Shown here: piece by piece, positions 49,235 through 60,105 of the stretch
Position numbering within the stretch: position 1 is the stretch's first letter
Layout of the letters: the number at the start of each line of letters is the position of its first letter
Source: Vibrio litoralis DSM 17657
GTDB taxonomy: Bacteria > Pseudomonadota > Gammaproteobacteria > Enterobacterales > Vibrionaceae
Direction of reading: 5' to 3'
NCBI RefSeq assembly: GCF_000426765.1
Contig: NZ_KE384567.1
Location: 635,420-699,419 of the forward strand
DNA: 64,000 bases
Notes under the pieces: model-generated
Database searches by the model: none
What the model was told of the DNA's origin: nothing
The model's input: the letters and a program-made list of their open reading frames with translations, nothing else
Made by a program: the position numbers and the translations under genes

Positions 49235-49699
49235 ATGAAAAAATTCGCCCTCATCCTCATCTCCGCCAGCCTTGTCATCTCATCACCAAGCTATGCATTA
49301 TTTGGACTAGGAGAAGAAAACACCGACGCAGTGACTAAACTTGCTTCTCAAGCGCAAAGCAGCACTGAATTAGTCAATTCACTAAAAGATCAATTAGGGG
49401 TGTCTACCGAGCAAGCTGCCGGTGGCGCGGGAGCGCTATTAGCGATGGCTTCAAATGAATTATCTGGTAGCGCTGGAGAAGAGTTCTCAGGATTGTCTTC
49501 CAACCTTAGTGGTATGTTAGACGGAGCTAAATCAGCGGGTAACACATTAGATAGCATGGCTGCTGTAAAGAGTGCTTTTGAAAAGTTAGGCCTAGATAGC
49601 TCAATGGTAGAACAATATGTACCAATCGTACTGGATTATTTAGGTGACGAAGGGGCAAGTAGTGGACTATTAAGCTCATTAACTAGCCTTTGGAAATAA
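49235..49699 (+). CDS. DUF2780 exported protein
   Basis: 154 aa with a clear signal peptide (MKKFALILISASLVISSPSYA). The mature part is Ser/Gly/Ala-rich with helical segments: LVNSLKDQLGVSTEQAAGGAGALLAMA and VKSAFEKLGLDSSMVEQYVPIVLDYLGDEGA, characteristic of the DUF2780/VcgC-VcgE family. Function unknown. It stands alone between two terminators, so it is monocistronic. Confidence 0.82.
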   Translation: MKKFALILISASLVISSPSYALFGLGEENTDAVTKLASQAQSSTELVNSLKDQLGVSTEQAAGGAGALLAMASNELSGSAGEEFSGLSSNLSGMLDGAKSAGNTLDSMAAVKSAFEKLGLDSSMVEQYVPIVLDYLGDEGASSGLLSSLTSLWK

Positions 49700-49752
49700 C
49701 AACTTTTATATAGATTAAAACATTAATGGTTCACACTATATTTTCGACATAA

Positions 49753-49785
49753 AAAAACGCCGAGTAATTAATACTCGGCGTTTTT
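49753..49785. terminator. Bidirectional terminator of DUF2780 gene and alpha operon
   Basis: CGCCGAGTA, loop ATTAA, TACTCGGCG, flanked by A7 and T5. Perfect 9-bp GC stem extended by A-T pairs; ends rplQ on the minus strand. Confidence 0.93.
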
Positions 49786-49801
49786 ATTCATTTAACTTTG
49801 C

Positions 49802-50188
49802 TTATTCAGCAGCTTCTTCAGCTGCTGCTTCTGGACGGTCAACAAGCTCAATGTATGCCATTGGCGCTTTATCACCGGTACGGAAGCCAGCTTTTAGGAT
49901 ACGAGTGTAACCGCCTTGACGGGCAGAAAAACGTGGACCTAATTCATTAAATAATTTTGCTACAACTTCGTTATCACGAGTGCGAGCAAATGCTAGACGA
50001 CGGTTAGCAACGCTGTCAGTCTTAGCTAGTGTAATCAAAGGCTCAACTACGCGGCGAAGCTCTTTTGCCTTAGGCAAAGTTGTCTTGATAACTTCATGAC
50101 GAACTAGAGAGCTAGCCATGTTGCTAAACATCGCTTTACGATGGCTGCTGTTGCGGTTGAGTTGACGACCACTCTTACGATGGCGCAT
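49802..50188 (-). CDS. rplQ: 50S ribosomal protein L17
   Basis: 128 aa (E. coli 127): [20 protein letters not shown] opening, [32 protein letters not shown]. The C-terminus is an Ala/Glu tail ([10 protein letters not shown]). Last gene of the alpha operon, followed by the strong terminator. Confidence 0.98.
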   Translation of the reverse strand: MRHRKSGRQLNRNSSHRKAMFSNMASSLVRHEVIKTTLPKAKELRRVVEPLITLAKTDSVANRRLAFARTRDNEVVAKLFNELGPRFSARQGGYTRILKAGFRTGDKAPMAYIELVDRPEAAAEEAAE

Positions 50189-50214
50189 GACCTAATCCTT
50201 CTAACTAATATCAA

Positions 50215-51207
50215 TTAATCTTCAGCAATCGACGCTGGTGGCCAGTTTTCTAGGCGCATACCTAGAGACAGACCGCGCGACGCTAGAACATCTTTAATCT
50301 CTGTTAAAGACTTCTTACCAAGGTTTGGCGTTTTAAGAAGCTCAACCTCAGTACGCTGTACAAGATCACCGATGTAGTGAATCGCTTCTGCTTTCAAGCA
50401 GTTAGCAGAGCGAACTGTTAGTTCAAGATCGTCTACAGGACGCAGTAGAATAGGATCGAACTCCGGCTTCTCTTCTTTCTCTTCTGGAACACGTACATCA
50501 CGAAGATCTACGAATGCATCCAGTTGCTCAGCTAAAATTGTAGCTGCACGACGGATAGCTTCCTCAGGTTCTAAAGTGCCATTTGTTTCCATATCGATAA
50601 CAAGCTTGTCTAAGTCAGTACGTTGTTCTACACGTGCTGCTTCTACAGCGTAGGCGATTTTATCAACCGGGCTGTATGTAGCATCAACAAGTAGACGACC
50701 GATTGGACGCTCATCTTCTTCAGTATGGATACGAGCTGAAGACGGAACGTAACCACGACCACGTTGAACTTTAATACGCATAGCGATTTCAGCTTTGTCA
50801 TCCGTTAGGTGACAAATAACGTGTTCTGGGTTAGCGATCTCTACATCACCATCATGGATGATGTCACCTGCAACAACAGGGCCCGAGCCTGATTTTTTTA
50901 GTGTAATAAACACTTCATCTTTGCCTTCGGCAACGCTCACAGCAAGACCTTTAAGGTTAAGAAGGATCTCAAGGATATCTTCTTGAACGCCTTCTTTGGT
51001 GCTGTACTCGTGTAGAACGCCTTCAATCTCAACTTCTGTTACAGCACAACCTGGCATAGAAGATAGAAGAATACGGCGAAGTGCATTACCTAAAGTGTGG
51101 CCAAAACCACGCTCTAAAGGCTCAAGAGTTACTTTTGCATGTGTCGTGCTGATCTGTTCGATGTCAACAAGACGTGGCTTAAGAAATTCTGTTACAGAAC
51201 CCTGCAT
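50215..51207 (-). CDS. rpoA: RNA polymerase alpha subunit
   Basis: 330 aa (E. coli 329). N-terminal dimerisation domain: [25 protein letters not shown]; linker [22 protein letters not shown] leads into the alpha-CTD, which binds UP elements and activators, with the [24 protein letters not shown] helix. Embedded between rpsD and rplQ as in all enterobacteria. Confidence 0.99.
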   Translation of the reverse strand: MQGSVTEFLKPRLVDIEQISTTHAKVTLEPLERGFGHTLGNALRRILLSSMPGCAVTEVEIEGVLHEYSTKEGVQEDILEILLNLKGLAVSVAEGKDEVFITLKKSGSGPVVAGDIIHDGDVEIANPEHVICHLTDDKAEIAMRIKVQRGRGYVPSSARIHTEEDERPIGRLLVDATYSPVDKIAYAVEAARVEQRTDLDKLVIDMETNGTLEPEEAIRRAATILAEQLDAFVDLRDVRVPEEKEEKPEFDPILLRPVDDLELTVRSANCLKAEAIHYIGDLVQRTEVELLKTPNLGKKSLTEIKDVLASRGLSLGMRLENWPPASIAED

Positions 51208-51231
51208 TGTGTCCTCTCTTTTGTTTAAACC

Positions 51232-51852
51232 TTACTTAGAGTAAAGTTCGACGATCAAGTGTTCGTTGATGTCAGCAGATAGATCAGAACGCTCTGGGAT
51301 ACGTTTGAAAGTACCTTCCATCTTGCTAGCATCTACTTCAATCCAAGTTGGTTTTTCGCGTTGTTCAGCAACTTCTAGAGCAGCTTTAATACGTGATTGC
51401 TGTTTAGCTTTTTCACGGATAGAAACAACGTCGTTAGCCGTAACTTTGAATGAAGGAACGTTAACTACTTTGCCGTTTACTAGGATAGCTTTGTGGCTAA
51501 CTAGCTGACGTGATTCAGCGCGAGTAGCACCGAAACCCATGCGGTATACGACATTATCTAAACGACCTTCAAGAAGTTGAAGCAGGTTTTCACCTGTGTT
51601 GCCTTTAAGGCGTGCAGCTTCTTTGTAGTAGTTGCGGAATTGTTTTTCTAGAACGCCGTACATACGACGAACTTTTTGCTTCTCACGAAGCTGAACGCCA
51701 AACTCAGATAGACGACCGCGACGAGCGCCGTGTACACCTGGTGCGTTATCAATTTTACACTTGGTATCGATCGCGCGGACACCTGACTTAAGGAATAAGT
51801 CAGTACCTTCACGACGACTAAGCTTCAGCTTAGGGCCCAAATATCTTGCCAT
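51232..51852 (-). CDS. rpsD: 30S ribosomal protein S4
   Basis: 206 aa as in E. coli. [19 protein letters not shown], the S4 RNA-binding domain ([27 protein letters not shown]) and the C-terminal [15 protein letters not shown]. It is the zinc-free form, lacking a CxxC cluster. S4 is the autogenous repressor of the alpha operon in E. coli; a matching leader lies before rpsM. Confidence 0.98.
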   Translation of the reverse strand: MARYLGPKLKLSRREGTDLFLKSGVRAIDTKCKIDNAPGVHGARRGRLSEFGVQLREKQKVRRMYGVLEKQFRNYYKEAARLKGNTGENLLQLLEGRLDNVVYRMGFGATRAESRQLVSHKAILVNGKVVNVPSFKVTANDVVSIREKAKQQSRIKAALEVAEQREKPTWIEVDASKMEGTFKRIPERSDLSADINEHLIVELYSK

Positions 51853-51881
51853 GATCTTTCTCCAATATTCCTAGAAACGAA

Positions 51882-52271
51882 TTAAACGCGACGTTTCTTA
51901 GGTGGACGACAACCGTTATGAGGGATCGGAGTTGCATCAACGATGTTAGTGATGCGGTAACCCAATGCGTTTAAAGCACGGATAGTAGACTCACGACCAG
52001 GACCAGGGCCCTTAACCATAACTTCCAAGTTCTTTAGGCCATATTCTTTGGCCATTTCACCTGCGCGTTCAGCAGCAACCTGTGCAGCGAACGGCGTAGA
52101 TTTACGAGAACCACGGAAACCTGAACCACCTGCAGTAGCCCATGAAAGAGCATTACCTTGACGGTCAGTGATGGTCACGATTGTGTTGTTAAAAGAAGCA
52201 TGGATGTGCGCTACGCCATCTGCTACTTGCTTGCGAACGCGTTTACGCGTGCGTGTTGGTTGTTTTGCCAT
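51882..52271 (-). CDS. rpsK: 30S ribosomal protein S11
   Basis: 129 aa, E. coli length. [31 protein letters not shown] and the C-terminal [23 protein letters not shown] are diagnostic of S11. The third position of the alpha operon is conserved. Confidence 0.98.
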   Translation of the reverse strand: MAKQPTRTRKRVRKQVADGVAHIHASFNNTIVTITDRQGNALSWATAGGSGFRGSRKSTPFAAQVAAERAGEMAKEYGLKNLEVMVKGPGPGRESTIRALNALGYRITNIVDATPIPHNGCRPPKKRRV

Positions 52272-52292
52272 TGTACTCTCTACCTTATCCGA

Positions 52293-52649
52293 TTATTTTT
52301 TGATCGGCTTGCGCGGACCCTTACGAGTGCGTGCGTTGGTTTTAGTACGCTGTCCACGTAGTGGTAGACTGCGACGATGACGAAGACCGCGGTAACAGCC
52401 AAGGTCCATAAGACGCTTGATGTTCATCGATACTTCACGACGTAGATCACCTTCTACAGTGTATTTAGCTACACCATCACGCAGTTGATCAATCTGCTCT
52501 TCAGTTAGTTCACTGATCTTAACATCTTCAGCAATACTCAGCTCAGCTAGGATAGCTTGAGAACGAGTTTTACCGATGCCGTAGATCGCAGTTAATGCGA
52601 TAACAGCGTGTTTATGATCAGGAATGTTAATGCCTGCTATACGGGCCAC
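52293..52649 (-). CDS. rpsM: 30S ribosomal protein S13
   Basis: 118 aa. Starts with GTG (AGTGGCCCG), preceded by AGGAG, as in E. coli: [26 protein letters not shown]. The C-terminus, [33 protein letters not shown], contacts tRNA and the 50S subunit. First gene of the alpha operon and direct target of S4 control through the leader. Confidence 0.98.
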   Translation of the reverse strand: MARIAGINIPDHKHAVIALTAIYGIGKTRSQAILAELSIAEDVKISELTEEQIDQLRDGVAKYTVEGDLRREVSMNIKRLMDLGCYRGLRHRRSLPLRGQRTKTNARTRKGPRKPIKK

Positions 52650-52716
52650 TATTCACTCCTAGTACTTATATAAAGAATTATCCGCTGCAAAGCCCGTCGA
52701 GGATACGCAGCGGCAT
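52647..52716 (-). promoter_or_regulatory. Alpha-operon S4-binding leader (Alpha_RBS type)
   Basis: On the minus strand CCGCTGC...GCAGCGG encloses GTATCCT and ACGGGCTTT, followed by AGGAGTGAATAGTGGCC with the rpsM GTG start. The GTATCCT...ACGGGCTTT pattern and the AGGAGTG-ATAGTGGCC end match the E. coli alpha leader, where S4 traps the ribosome on a pseudoknot. The class is known; S4 binding here is inferred. Confidence 0.85.
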
Positions 52717-52732
52717 ACTACTTCTTTTGCAC

Positions 52733-52766
52733 GCAAAAGGTAGGCCGAGGAATATACTCGGCCTGC
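52733..52766 (-). terminator. Terminator-like hairpin between rpmJ and the alpha operon
   Basis: On the minus strand GCAGGCCGAG, loop TATATTC, CTCGGCCTAC then CTTTTGCG. It sits between rpmJ and rpsM. A palindrome CTTTTGC-AC-GCAAAAG (52724-52739) follows at once, so the T-run is part of another stem, which may modulate termination. Confidence 0.75.
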
Positions 52767-52796
52767 CCTCATATTTCAAGTAAAAATTTCTGCTAA

Positions 52797-52910
52797 TTAG
52801 CCTTGGCGTTGTTTATGCTTTGGCTCACTGCAAATTACACGCACAACACCGTTGCGCTTGATAACTTTACAGTTACGGCAGATTTTTTTAACGGAAGCAC
52901 GAACTTTCAT
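52797..52910 (-). CDS. rpmJ: 50S ribosomal protein L36
   Basis: Only 37 aa: [21 protein letters not shown], then [16 protein letters not shown]. The zinc ligands C11, C14, C27 and H32 are present, so this is the zinc-ribbon (C+) form. Last gene of the spc operon, 41 bp after secY. Confidence 0.97.
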
Positions 52911-52951
52911 TGCTAAACTCCGTAATGAAATCTGAACTATACACGCTGTTA

Positions 52952-54286
52952 TTAGCGGTTATAGCCTTTCAGATTCGCTTTTTTCAACACAGAATCATAC
53001 TGTTGAGACATCAGATGAGTCTGTACCTGTGCCATAAAGTCCATGATTACTACCACTACGATAAGTAGTGAAGTACCACCGAAATAGAACTTAACGTTCC
53101 ACGCGGTCATCATAAACTGTGGGACTAAACAAATAAAGGTAATATATAAAGCACCAACTAGCGTTAAACGAGTCATTACTTTATCTATGTATTTTGCTGT
53201 CTGCTCACCTGGGCGGATGCCGGGTACGAATGCACCGGACTTCTTCAAATTATCTGCTGTTTCACGAGGGTTAAACACCATCGCTGTATAAAAGAAACAG
53301 AAGAAAATAATTGCTGTCGCATAAAGTATTATATACAAAGGTTGACCTGGGCTTAGTGCCAAAGACACGTCCGTTAACCAACCAAATGTTTTACTCTCGC
53401 CGTTCTGGCCAAGCCATTGAGCTAGAGTACCTGGAAACAGGATAATACTTGAAGCAAATATAGCAGGGATTACACCCGCCATGTTTATCTTCAATGGTAA
53501 ATGCGTACTTTGTGCTGCAAACACTTTACGACCTTGTTGACGCTTCGCATAGTTAACGACAATACGACGTTGACCACGTTCCATGAAAACAACGAAATAA
53601 ATAACAGCGAACGCAACCACAGCGATTAACAATAGAAGAAGCACGTTCAATTCACCTTGACGCGCTTGCTCAATTGTATGTCCGATTGCAGCTGGCAACC
53701 CAGCAACAATACCCGTGAAAATAATCAACGAGATACCGTTACCAATTCCGCGCTCAGTAATTTGTTCACCTAACCACATTAAGAACATGGTGCCGGTTAC
53801 TAAACTGATGGTAGCAATGATTGTGAACATGGTTTGATCGATAACGACCAGATTTTGGACCATATTCGGCAGACCAGTTGCAATACCAATTGCTTGGAAA
53901 GTTGCTAGTACAAGCGTGCCATAGCGTGTGTATCGGCTTATCTTACGACGGCCTGCTTCACCCTCTTTCTTGAGTTCCGCTAACGCTGGATGAACTACAG
54001 TTAGCAATTGGACAACAATCGAGGCCGAAATATACGGCATGATGCCCAACGCTAATATAGATGCACGCGAAAGAGCACCACCAGAGAACATGTTAAACAT
54101 TTCAATGATGGTACCTTTTTGCTGTTCGAACAAATCGGCAAGTACAGCCGCATCAATACCAGGAATCGGCACAAAAGAGCCAGCTCGGAATACCAAAAGC
54201 GCGAGGATTACGAATAATAAACGCGATTTTAATTCACCAGTACCCTGTTTAGCAGTACTGAAATCTTGTCCTGGTTTTTTAGCCAT
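52952..54286 (-). CDS. secY: Protein translocase subunit SecY
   Basis: Channel subunit of the SecYEG translocon. 444 aa (E. coli 443) with ten transmembrane segments, [39 protein letters not shown], and [26 protein letters not shown] of the cytosolic loop. Penultimate gene of the spc operon, 20 bp after rplO. Confidence 0.99.
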
Positions 54287-54306
54287 CTGTACCTATCCTT
54301 CGAAGA

Positions 54307-54741
54307 TTAAGCTTCGATTTTACCGCCAGCAGCTTCGATAGCAGCTACAGCACCTTTAGTCACACGTAGACCTTTAACAGTTACTGGCTTGCTGATTTCA
54401 CCAGAAAGAACAACTTTAACAAACTCGATGTTCTTAGTGATTACGTTAGCAGCTTTCAAGCTATCAAGATCGATAACGTCAGCCGTTACTTTCGCTAGCT
54501 CAGCTAGACGAACTTCAGCAGTCACTAGGCTCTTACGAGAAGTGAAACCGAATTTTGGTAGACGTTGTTTCAAAGGCATTTGACCGCCTTCAAAACCTGG
54601 ACGAACAGAGCCGCCAGAACGTGATTTTTGACCTTTGTGACCGCGGCCACCAGTTTTACCTAGTCCAGAACCGATACCACGACCTAAACGCTTCTTAGAA
54701 GGTTTAGAACCCGCAGCCGGTGATAGAGTATTCAAACGCAT
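54307..54741 (-). CDS. rplO: 50S ribosomal protein L15
   Basis: 144 aa, E. coli length. [62 protein letters not shown]. Typical late-assembly L15, 5 bp after the rpmD stop. Confidence 0.98.
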   Translation of the reverse strand: MRLNTLSPAAGSKPSKKRLGRGIGSGLGKTGGRGHKGQKSRSGGSVRPGFEGGQMPLKQRLPKFGFTSRKSLVTAEVRLAELAKVTADVIDLDSLKAANVITKNIEFVKVVLSGEISKPVTVKGLRVTKGAVAAIEAAGGKIEA

Positions 54742-54746
54742 TCTGA

Positions 54747-54923
54747 TTACTCCCCAACTTTAACCATGTAGTGAACTTTGTTGATCATGCCGCGCACGCA
54801 CGGAGTATCTTCAAGTTCTACAGTGTGGTTGATTTTACGAAGGCCTAGTCCACGCAAAGAAGCTTTGTGCTTTGGTAGGCGCCCAATTGAGCTTTTAGTT
54901 TGAGTTACTTTAATAGTTGCCAT
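54747..54923 (-). CDS. rpmD: 50S ribosomal protein L30
   Basis: 58 aa: [39 protein letters not shown], and [16 protein letters not shown]. Length and sequence match gammaproteobacterial L30. Between rpsE and rplO in the spc operon; very short gaps on both sides. Confidence 0.97.
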   Translation of the reverse strand: MATIKVTQTKSSIGRLPKHKASLRGLGLRKINHTVELEDTPCVRGMINKVHYMVKVGE

Positions 54924-54929
54924 GTGTTC

Positions 54930-55430
54930 TTACTCCGAAATAGATTCAACAGTTAGACCACGTTTAGCAGCAACCATTTCTGGTGACTTCATGCCGCTCA
55001 AACCATCGATCGTTGCACGAACGATGTTGATAGGGTTCGTAGAACCGTACGCTTTCGCAAGTACGTTATGAACACCTACAACTTCAAGTACTGCACGCAT
55101 TGCACCACCGGCAATGATACCTGTACCTTCAGAAGCTGGTTGCATGTAAACTTTAGAGCCTGTGTGGCGACCTTTCACCGAGTGGTGAAGAGTGCCTTCG
55201 TTAAGAGCGATAGTAACCATGTTACGACGCGCTTTTTCCATTGCTTTTTGAATCGCAGCTGGTACTTCACGAGCTTTGCCGTAACCGAAACCAACGCGAC
55301 CATTACCGTCACCAACTACAGTTAGTGCAGTAAAGCTAAAGATTCGACCACCTTTAACCGTTTTAGCAACACGGTTAACAGCGATTAGCTTTTCATTCAA
55401 ATCTGAAGCTTGTTGTTCTTGTTTAGCCAT
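54930..55430 (-). CDS. rpsE: 30S ribosomal protein S5
   Basis: 166 aa, E. coli length. [42 protein letters not shown] (the loop altered in spectinomycin resistance lies nearby), and [23 protein letters not shown]. Wild-type-looking; no deletion is apparent. Confidence 0.98.
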   Translation of the reverse strand: MAKQEQQASDLNEKLIAVNRVAKTVKGGRIFSFTALTVVGDGNGRVGFGYGKAREVPAAIQKAMEKARRNMVTIALNEGTLHHSVKGRHTGSKVYMQPASEGTGIIAGGAMRAVLEVVGVHNVLAKAYGSTNPINIVRATIDGLSGMKSPEMVAAKRGLTVESISE

Positions 55431-55444
55431 CTTCCAACCCTACC

Positions 55445-55798
55445 TTAGAATTTCAGACCAGCTTCACGTGCAGAATCTGCAAGTGCCGCCACTCGACCGT
55501 GGTATTGGAAACCAGAACGATCGAAAGCCACATCTGAGATGCCTTTTTCGATAGCGCGCTCAGCAATAGCTTTACCTACAGCTTTAGCAGCGTCAACGTT
55601 ACCAGTATTCTTAACTTGCTCACGGATCGCCTTTTCTACAGTAGAAGCAGAAGCGATAACCACAGAGCCGTTTGGTGCGATAACCTGAGCGTACACATGA
55701 CGCGGAGTACGGTGTACTACTAGGCGGTTTGCACCTAGCTCAGCAATCTTACGACGTGCACGTGTAGCACGACGGATGCGAGATGCTTTCTTATCCAT
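55445..55798 (-). CDS. rplR: 50S ribosomal protein L18
   Basis: 117 aa, E. coli length; binds 5S r[21 protein letters not shown] and [42 protein letters not shown]. In spc operon order rplF-rplR-rpsE. Confidence 0.98.
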   Translation of the reverse strand: MDKKASRIRRATRARRKIAELGANRLVVHRTPRHVYAQVIAPNGSVVIASASTVEKAIREQVKNTGNVDAAKAVGKAIAERAIEKGISDVAFDRSGFQYHGRVAALADSAREAGLKF

Positions 55799-55807
55799 AG
55801 TGTTACC

Positions 55808-56341
55808 TTACTTCTTCTTAGCTTCTTTAGTACGCACATTTTCATCTGCGTAACGAACACCTTTGCCTTTATAAGGCTCAGGCTCACGGTAAGAACGAAT
55901 GTCAGCAGCAACTTGACCGACTAATTGCTTATCACAAGCAGTTAAGACGATTTCAGTTTGGCTTGGACATTCAGCTTTAACACCTGAAGGCAATTCATGC
56001 TCTACAGGATGAGAGAAGCCTAGAGTTAGAGCTACAGAGTTGCCTTTAATAGCAGCACGGTAACCTACACCCTTAAGAACTAGCTTCTTCGTAAAGCCTT
56101 CAGTAACACCAACAACCATGTTGTTTACAAGTGCACGCGCAGTACCTGCTTGAGCCCAAGCATTCACTACACCTTCACGTGGACCGAAAGTCAGGTTGTT
56201 TTCTTCCTGAGCGATCACTACTGCATTGTGTAAAACGCGAGTTAACTCACCTTTAGCACCTTTAACAGTAATTTCTTGACCATTCAGTTTCACCTCTACG
56301 CCAGCTGGAATAGCGACAGGTGCTTTAGCAACACGAGACAT
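55808..56341 (-). CDS. rplF: 50S ribosomal protein L6
   Basis: 177 aa, E. coli length. [44 protein letters not shown], and C-terminal [23 protein letters not shown], the conserved L6 signature. Confidence 0.98.
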   Translation of the reverse strand: MSRVAKAPVAIPAGVEVKLNGQEITVKGAKGELTRVLHNAVVIAQEENNLTFGPREGVVNAWAQAGTARALVNNMVVGVTEGFTKKLVLKGVGYRAAIKGNSVALTLGFSHPVEHELPSGVKAECPSQTEIVLTACDKQLVGQVAADIRSYREPEPYKGKGVRYADENVRTKEAKKK

Positions 56342-56351
56342 ATTCTACTCC

Positions 56352-56744
56352 TTAAGCTACGTAACAGATGATTTCACCGCCAAGACCTGCTTTGCGAGCA
56401 GCACGGTCAGACATCAGACCCTTGGAAGTGGAAACAACAGCAACACCCAAACCGCCCATCACTGATGGTAACTCGCCTTTTTTCTTGTAGACGCGTAGAC
56501 CAGGACGTGAAACACGTTGGATTTGCTCGATTACTGGTTTTGCTTGGAAGTACTTAAGAGTAACTTCTAGCTCTGGTTTTGCTTCGCCTTCAACAGCGAA
56601 ATCAGCGATGTAGCCTTCAGCTTTTAGTAAAGTAGCAATTGCAACTTTAAGCTTTGAAGAAGGCATTTTCACAGCAACTTTATTTGCTGCCTGACCGTTA
56701 CGAATTCGGGTCAGCATATCCGAAATCGGATCTTGCATGCTCAT
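56352..56744 (-). CDS. rpsH: 30S ribosomal protein S8
   Basis: 130 aa, E. coli length. [38 protein letters not shown], and the C-terminal [11 protein letters not shown]. In E. coli S8 represses the spc operon by binding near the rplE start; I could not confirm that site here by eye. Confidence 0.98.
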   Translation of the reverse strand: MSMQDPISDMLTRIRNGQAANKVAVKMPSSKLKVAIATLLKAEGYIADFAVEGEAKPELEVTLKYFQAKPVIEQIQRVSRPGLRVYKKKGELPSVMGGLGVAVVSTSKGLMSDRAARKAGLGGEIICYVA

Positions 56745-56773
56745 ATGATTTACTCCAAATGATTAAGTGGCAA

Positions 56774-57079
56774 TTACCAGCTAGCCTTACGAAGTCCAGG
56801 AATCTCGCCTTTCATGCAAGCTTCTCGAACTTTGATGCGGCTTAGACCGAATTTACGTAGGTAACCGTGTGGACGACCAGTTTGGTTGCAACGGTTGCGC
56901 TGACGCGATGCACTTGAATCACGTGGAAGAGCTTGCAGTTTAAGAACTGCGTTCCAACGATCTTCTTCAGATGCGTTAACATCACTGATGGTTGCTTTAA
57001 GCGCAGCACGCTTTTCAGCGTATTGTGCTACAAGCTTTGCACGTTTAGTTTCACGTGCTTTCATTGATTGTTTAGCCAT
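56774..57079 (-). CDS. rpsN: 30S ribosomal protein S14
   Basis: 101 aa, the long zinc-independent (C-) form: [20 protein letters not shown], then [35 protein letters not shown]. The CxxC pairs of the short form are absent. Confidence 0.98.
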   Translation of the reverse strand: MAKQSMKARETKRAKLVAQYAEKRAALKATISDVNASEEDRWNAVLKLQALPRDSSASRQRNRCNQTGRPHGYLRKFGLSRIKVREACMKGEIPGLRKASW

Positions 57080-57096
57080 AACAGTAACCCTTCACC

Positions 57097-57636
57097 TTAT
57101 TTGCGGAATGGGAAGTTAAAGGCAGCCAGCAGAGCTCGGCCTTCCTCATCAGTGTTTGCAGACGTCGTGATAGTAATATCAAGACCGCGTACACGATCGA
57201 CTTTATCGTAGTCGATTTCCGGGAAGATGATTTGCTCGCGAACGCCCATGCTGTAGTTACCGCGTCCGTCAAAAGACTTAGCGCTAACACCACGGAAATC
57301 ACGTACTCGTGGAAGAGCGATAGAAATCAAACGCTCAAAGAAATCCCACATACGCTCGCCACGCAAGGTTACTTTACAACCAATTGGGTAGCCTTCACGA
57401 ATTTTGAAACCAGCAACAGATTTGCGTGCTTTAGTGATAAGTGGCTTTTGACCAGAAATGGTCGCCATATCACTTGCAGCATTCTCAAGTAGCTTCTTAT
57501 CGTTGATTGCTTCACCAACGCCCATATTTAGGGTGATTTTCTCAATCCTAGGGACTTGCATGACGCTTGTGTAGCTGAACTCTTTGGTCAGTTCAGCGAC
57601 TACAGACGACTTGTAGTAATCATGCAGTTTCGCCAT
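57097..57636 (-). CDS. rplE: 50S ribosomal protein L5
   Basis: 179 aa, E. coli length; binds 5S rRNA and contacts P-site t[39 protein letters not shown], and [19 protein letters not shown]. Preceded by TTGGAG as ribosome site. Confidence 0.98.
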   Translation of the reverse strand: MAKLHDYYKSSVVAELTKEFSYTSVMQVPRIEKITLNMGVGEAINDKKLLENAASDMATISGQKPLITKARKSVAGFKIREGYPIGCKVTLRGERMWDFFERLISIALPRVRDFRGVSAKSFDGRGNYSMGVREQIIFPEIDYDKVDRVRGLDITITTSANTDEEGRALLAAFNFPFRK

Positions 57637-57650
57637 AGTAGAACTCCAAA

Positions 57651-57965
57651 TTACTTAATTAATTCACCGTTTGATTTGAAGAAGCGCACTTTCTTGCCTT
57701 CTTCCAAACGGAAACCGATACGATCCGCTTTACCAGTAGATGCGTTAAAGATTGCAACGTTAGAAGCATCAATAGCTGCTTCTTGTTCAACGATGCCACC
57801 TTGTTGACCTAGAGCCGGTTGAGGCTTTTGGTGTTTTTTAACAAGGTTGATACCTTCAACGAAAACTTTACCAGTTTCGAGAACCTTAGTTACTTTACCG
57901 CGCTTGCCTTTATCTTTACCAGCAAGAACGATTACTTCGTCATTACGACGGATTTTAGCTGCCAT
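57651..57965 (-). CDS. rplX: 50S ribosomal protein L24
   Basis: 104 aa, E. coli length. [22 protein letters not shown] (KOW motif) then [17 protein letters not shown]. An assembly initiator of the 50S subunit. Confidence 0.98.
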   Translation of the reverse strand: MAAKIRRNDEVIVLAGKDKGKRGKVTKVLETGKVFVEGINLVKKHQKPQPALGQQGGIVEQEAAIDASNVAIFNASTGKADRIGFRLEEGKKVRFFKSNGELIK

Positions 57966-57979
57966 TTTATTGCCGCTCC

Positions 57980-58351
57980 TTACAGAACTTCAGGTGCTAG
58001 TGACACAATTTTCATGAATTTCGCATTACGAAGCTCACGAGTCACAGGACCAAAGATACGTGTACCGACTGGTTGCTCAGTATTGTCGTTCAACAATACA
58101 CAAGCATTACGGTCGAAGCGAATGACAGAACCGTCTGGACGACGAACGCCTTTACGGGTGCGCACCACTACCGCTTTCAGAACATCACCTTTTTTTACTT
58201 TACCGCGAGGAATTGCTTCCTTAACAGTAACTTTGATGATATCTCCGATATGTGCATAACGGCGGTGAGAGCCACCCAGAACCTTAATACACATTACTCT
58301 GCGAGCGCCGGAGTTATCCGCTGCGTCCAGTGTACTTTGCATTTGGATCAT
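57980..58351 (-). CDS. rplN: 50S ribosomal protein L14
   Basis: 123 aa, E. coli length. [41 protein letters not shown], and [17 protein letters not shown]. First gene of the spc operon; AGCGGAGCACTAAC precedes the ATG, as in E. coli. Confidence 0.98.
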   Translation of the reverse strand: MIQMQSTLDAADNSGARRVMCIKVLGGSHRRYAHIGDIIKVTVKEAIPRGKVKKGDVLKAVVVRTRKGVRRPDGSVIRFDRNACVLLNDNTEQPVGTRIFGPVTRELRNAKFMKIVSLAPEVL

Positions 58352-58420
58352 GTTAGTGCTCCGCTAAATATTAAAACTAGACCCATCTCGGGTCGGGCTG
58401 CCTCTTTATAAGGGCTGCGA

Positions 58421-58429
58421 ATTGTACCA
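58421..58429 (-). promoter_or_regulatory. spc operon promoter (extended -10)
   Basis: On the minus strand TGGTACAAT, an extended -10 (TGn plus TACAAT), in the context CGGTGGTACAATTCGCAGCCC that resembles the E. coli spc promoter. No strong -35. The leader holds a GACCC-GAGAT-GGGTC hairpin (58380-58394). Confidence 0.7.
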
Positions 58430-58454
58430 CCGTTTCCAGAAGAAAGGTAGTCAA

Positions 58455-58490
58455 AAAATAAACGGCCCCAAAAAAAACTTTGGGGCCGCT
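58455..58490 (-). terminator. Terminator of the S10 operon
   Basis: On the minus strand CGGCCCCAAA, loop GTTTTT, TTTGGGGCCG, then TTTATTTTTT. Between rpsQ and the spc promoter, so the S10 and spc operons are separate transcription units here. Confidence 0.93.
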
Positions 58491-58516
58491 TTAAAAGCCT
58501 AAAAAATAAGGAAAAA

Positions 58517-58771
58517 TTAAATTTTCGATTTTTCTAGAACTTTAACCAATGTCCAAGATTTGGTCTTAGACAGTGGACGACACTCACGAATCTCAACTTT
58601 GTCGCCTAGGCCACATTCGTTGTTTTCATCGTGTGCATGTACTTTTGTCGTACGTTTGATGAACTTCCCATAAATTGGGTGTTTAACAAAACGTTCGATA
58701 GCAACAACAATAGACTTGTCCATTTTGTCGCTAATTACACGACCTTGAGTCGTACGAGTTGTTTCGCTCAT
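58517..58771 (-). CDS. rpsQ: 30S ribosomal protein S17
   Basis: 84 aa, E. coli length. [36 protein letters not shown] and [14 protein letters not shown]. Its ATG overlaps the rpmC stop by one base (TAATG). Last gene of the S10 operon. Confidence 0.98.
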   Translation of the reverse strand: MSETTRTTQGRVISDKMDKSIVVAIERFVKHPIYGKFIKRTTKVHAHDENNECGLGDKVEIRECRPLSKTKSWTLVKVLEKSKI

Positions 58772-58962
58772 TATGCGCCTGCCTTACTAGTCAAAACAGT
58801 CTTAACACGTGCGATATCACGGCGTACAGCTTTCAGAGTATGAGTTTGCTGTAGCTGACCAGTTGCAGCTTGCATGCGCAAGTTGAACTGTTCGCGTAGC
58901 AAATTCAATAACTCAGCGTTAAGCTCTTCAACGCTTTTTTCGCGTAGGTCTTGTGCTTTCAT
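58771..58962 (-). CDS. rpmC: 50S ribosomal protein L29
   Basis: 63 aa from the ATG at 58962, which overlaps the rplP stop by one base (TGATG); a GTG one codon earlier is also open but less likely. [19 protein letters not shown] and [20 protein letters not shown]. Confidence 0.97.
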   Translation of the reverse strand: MKAQDLREKSVEELNAELLNLLREQFNLRMQAATGQLQQTHTLKAVRRDIARVKTVLTSKAGA

Positions 58963-59372
58963 CACATCACCTGCTTAGTTACAAAAGTTGTTTTTATAGG
59001 CAGTTTACGTGCCGCTAGGCGGAACGCTTCACGTGCCAACTCTTCAGGTACACCACCCATCTCGTACATCACTTTACCAGGCTGGATTTGGGCAACCCAA
59101 TATTCAACGTTACCCTTACCTTTACCTTGACGAACTTCAAGAGGTTTTTCAGTGATAGGTTTGTCTGGAAAAATACGAATCCAGATTTGGCCTTGACGCT
59201 TAACGTGACGCGTCATTGCACGACGAGCCGCTTCGATCTGACGAGCAGTAATGCGACCACGGCCAACAGCTTTAAGGCCGAATTCGCCGAAGCTTACATC
59301 AGTACCTTTCGCTAGACCACGGTTACGACCAGTCATAACCTTACGGAATTTAGTACGTTTAGGTTGTAGCAT
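58962..59372 (-). CDS. rplP: 50S ribosomal protein L16
   Basis: 136 aa, E. coli length. [42 protein letters not shown], and [21 protein letters not shown]. Lies near the A-site and peptidyl-transferase centre. Confidence 0.98.
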   Translation of the reverse strand: MLQPKRTKFRKVMTGRNRGLAKGTDVSFGEFGLKAVGRGRITARQIEAARRAMTRHVKRQGQIWIRIFPDKPITEKPLEVRQGKGKGNVEYWVAQIQPGKVMYEMGGVPEELAREAFRLAARKLPIKTTFVTKQVM

Positions 59373-59383
59373 CAGTCGACTCC

Positions 59384-60085
59384 TTACTTACGGCTTTGAC
59401 GTGGCTTCTTCTTAGGCTTGTCAGCCTTTGGCTCTACCGCGTTAGCGTCTGGCATACCGCCAAGGATTTCACCCTTGAAGATCCAAACTTTAACGCCGAT
59501 CACACCATATTGAGTGTGAGCCGAAGAAGTTGCGTAATCAATATCAGCACGTAGGGTATGTAGTGGCACACGGCCTTCACGGTACCATTCAGTACGCGCG
59601 ATTTCAGCGCCGCCTAGACGACCACTTACTTCTACTTTAATACCCTTAGCACCTAGACGCATTGCGTTTTGTACTGCGCGCTTCATAGCACGACGGAACA
59701 TAACACGACGTTCTAGCTGAGACGAGATGCTATCAGCCACTAATTGACCGTCTAGCTCAGGCTTACGTACTTCTGCAATGTTAATTTGCGCTGGTACACC
59801 TGCAATTTTAGCTACAGCTGCGCGTAGCTTCTCAACGTCTTCGCCTTTCTTACCGATAACAACACCTGGACGAGCAGTGTGAATAGTCACACGGATGCTC
59901 TTCGCAGGACGCTCGATAACGATGCGAGATAAAGACGCTTTAGACAGTTCTTTCGTTAAGAACTGACGTACCTTGAAGTCGCCGTCTAGGTTGTCAGCGA
60001 ATTCGTTGGTATTAGCAAACCATGTAGCATTCCAAGGCTTAACGATGCCAAGACGAATACCATTTGGATGTACTTTCTGACCCAT
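59384..60085 (-). CDS. rpsC: 30S ribosomal protein S3
   Basis: 233 aa, E. coli length. [22 protein letters not shown] domain with [18 protein letters not shown], and [14 protein letters not shown] basic C-terminal tail ([14 protein letters not shown]) follows. Confidence 0.98.
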   Translation of the reverse strand: MGQKVHPNGIRLGIVKPWNATWFANTNEFADNLDGDFKVRQFLTKELSKASLSRIVIERPAKSIRVTIHTARPGVVIGKKGEDVEKLRAAVAKIAGVPAQINIAEVRKPELDGQLVADSISSQLERRVMFRRAMKRAVQNAMRLGAKGIKVEVSGRLGGAEIARTEWYREGRVPLHTLRADIDYATSSAHTQYGVIGVKVWIFKGEILGGMPDANAVEPKADKPKKKPRQSRK

Positions 60086-60105
60086 TTGCTTACTCTCCTA
60101 GTCTC

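Noticed and set aside
56774..57079. S14 without CxxC as a zinc-starvation paralog
   Set aside because: The long zinc-free S14 is the normal form of the spc operon in gammaproteobacteria; L36 in the same operon keeps its zinc ligands.
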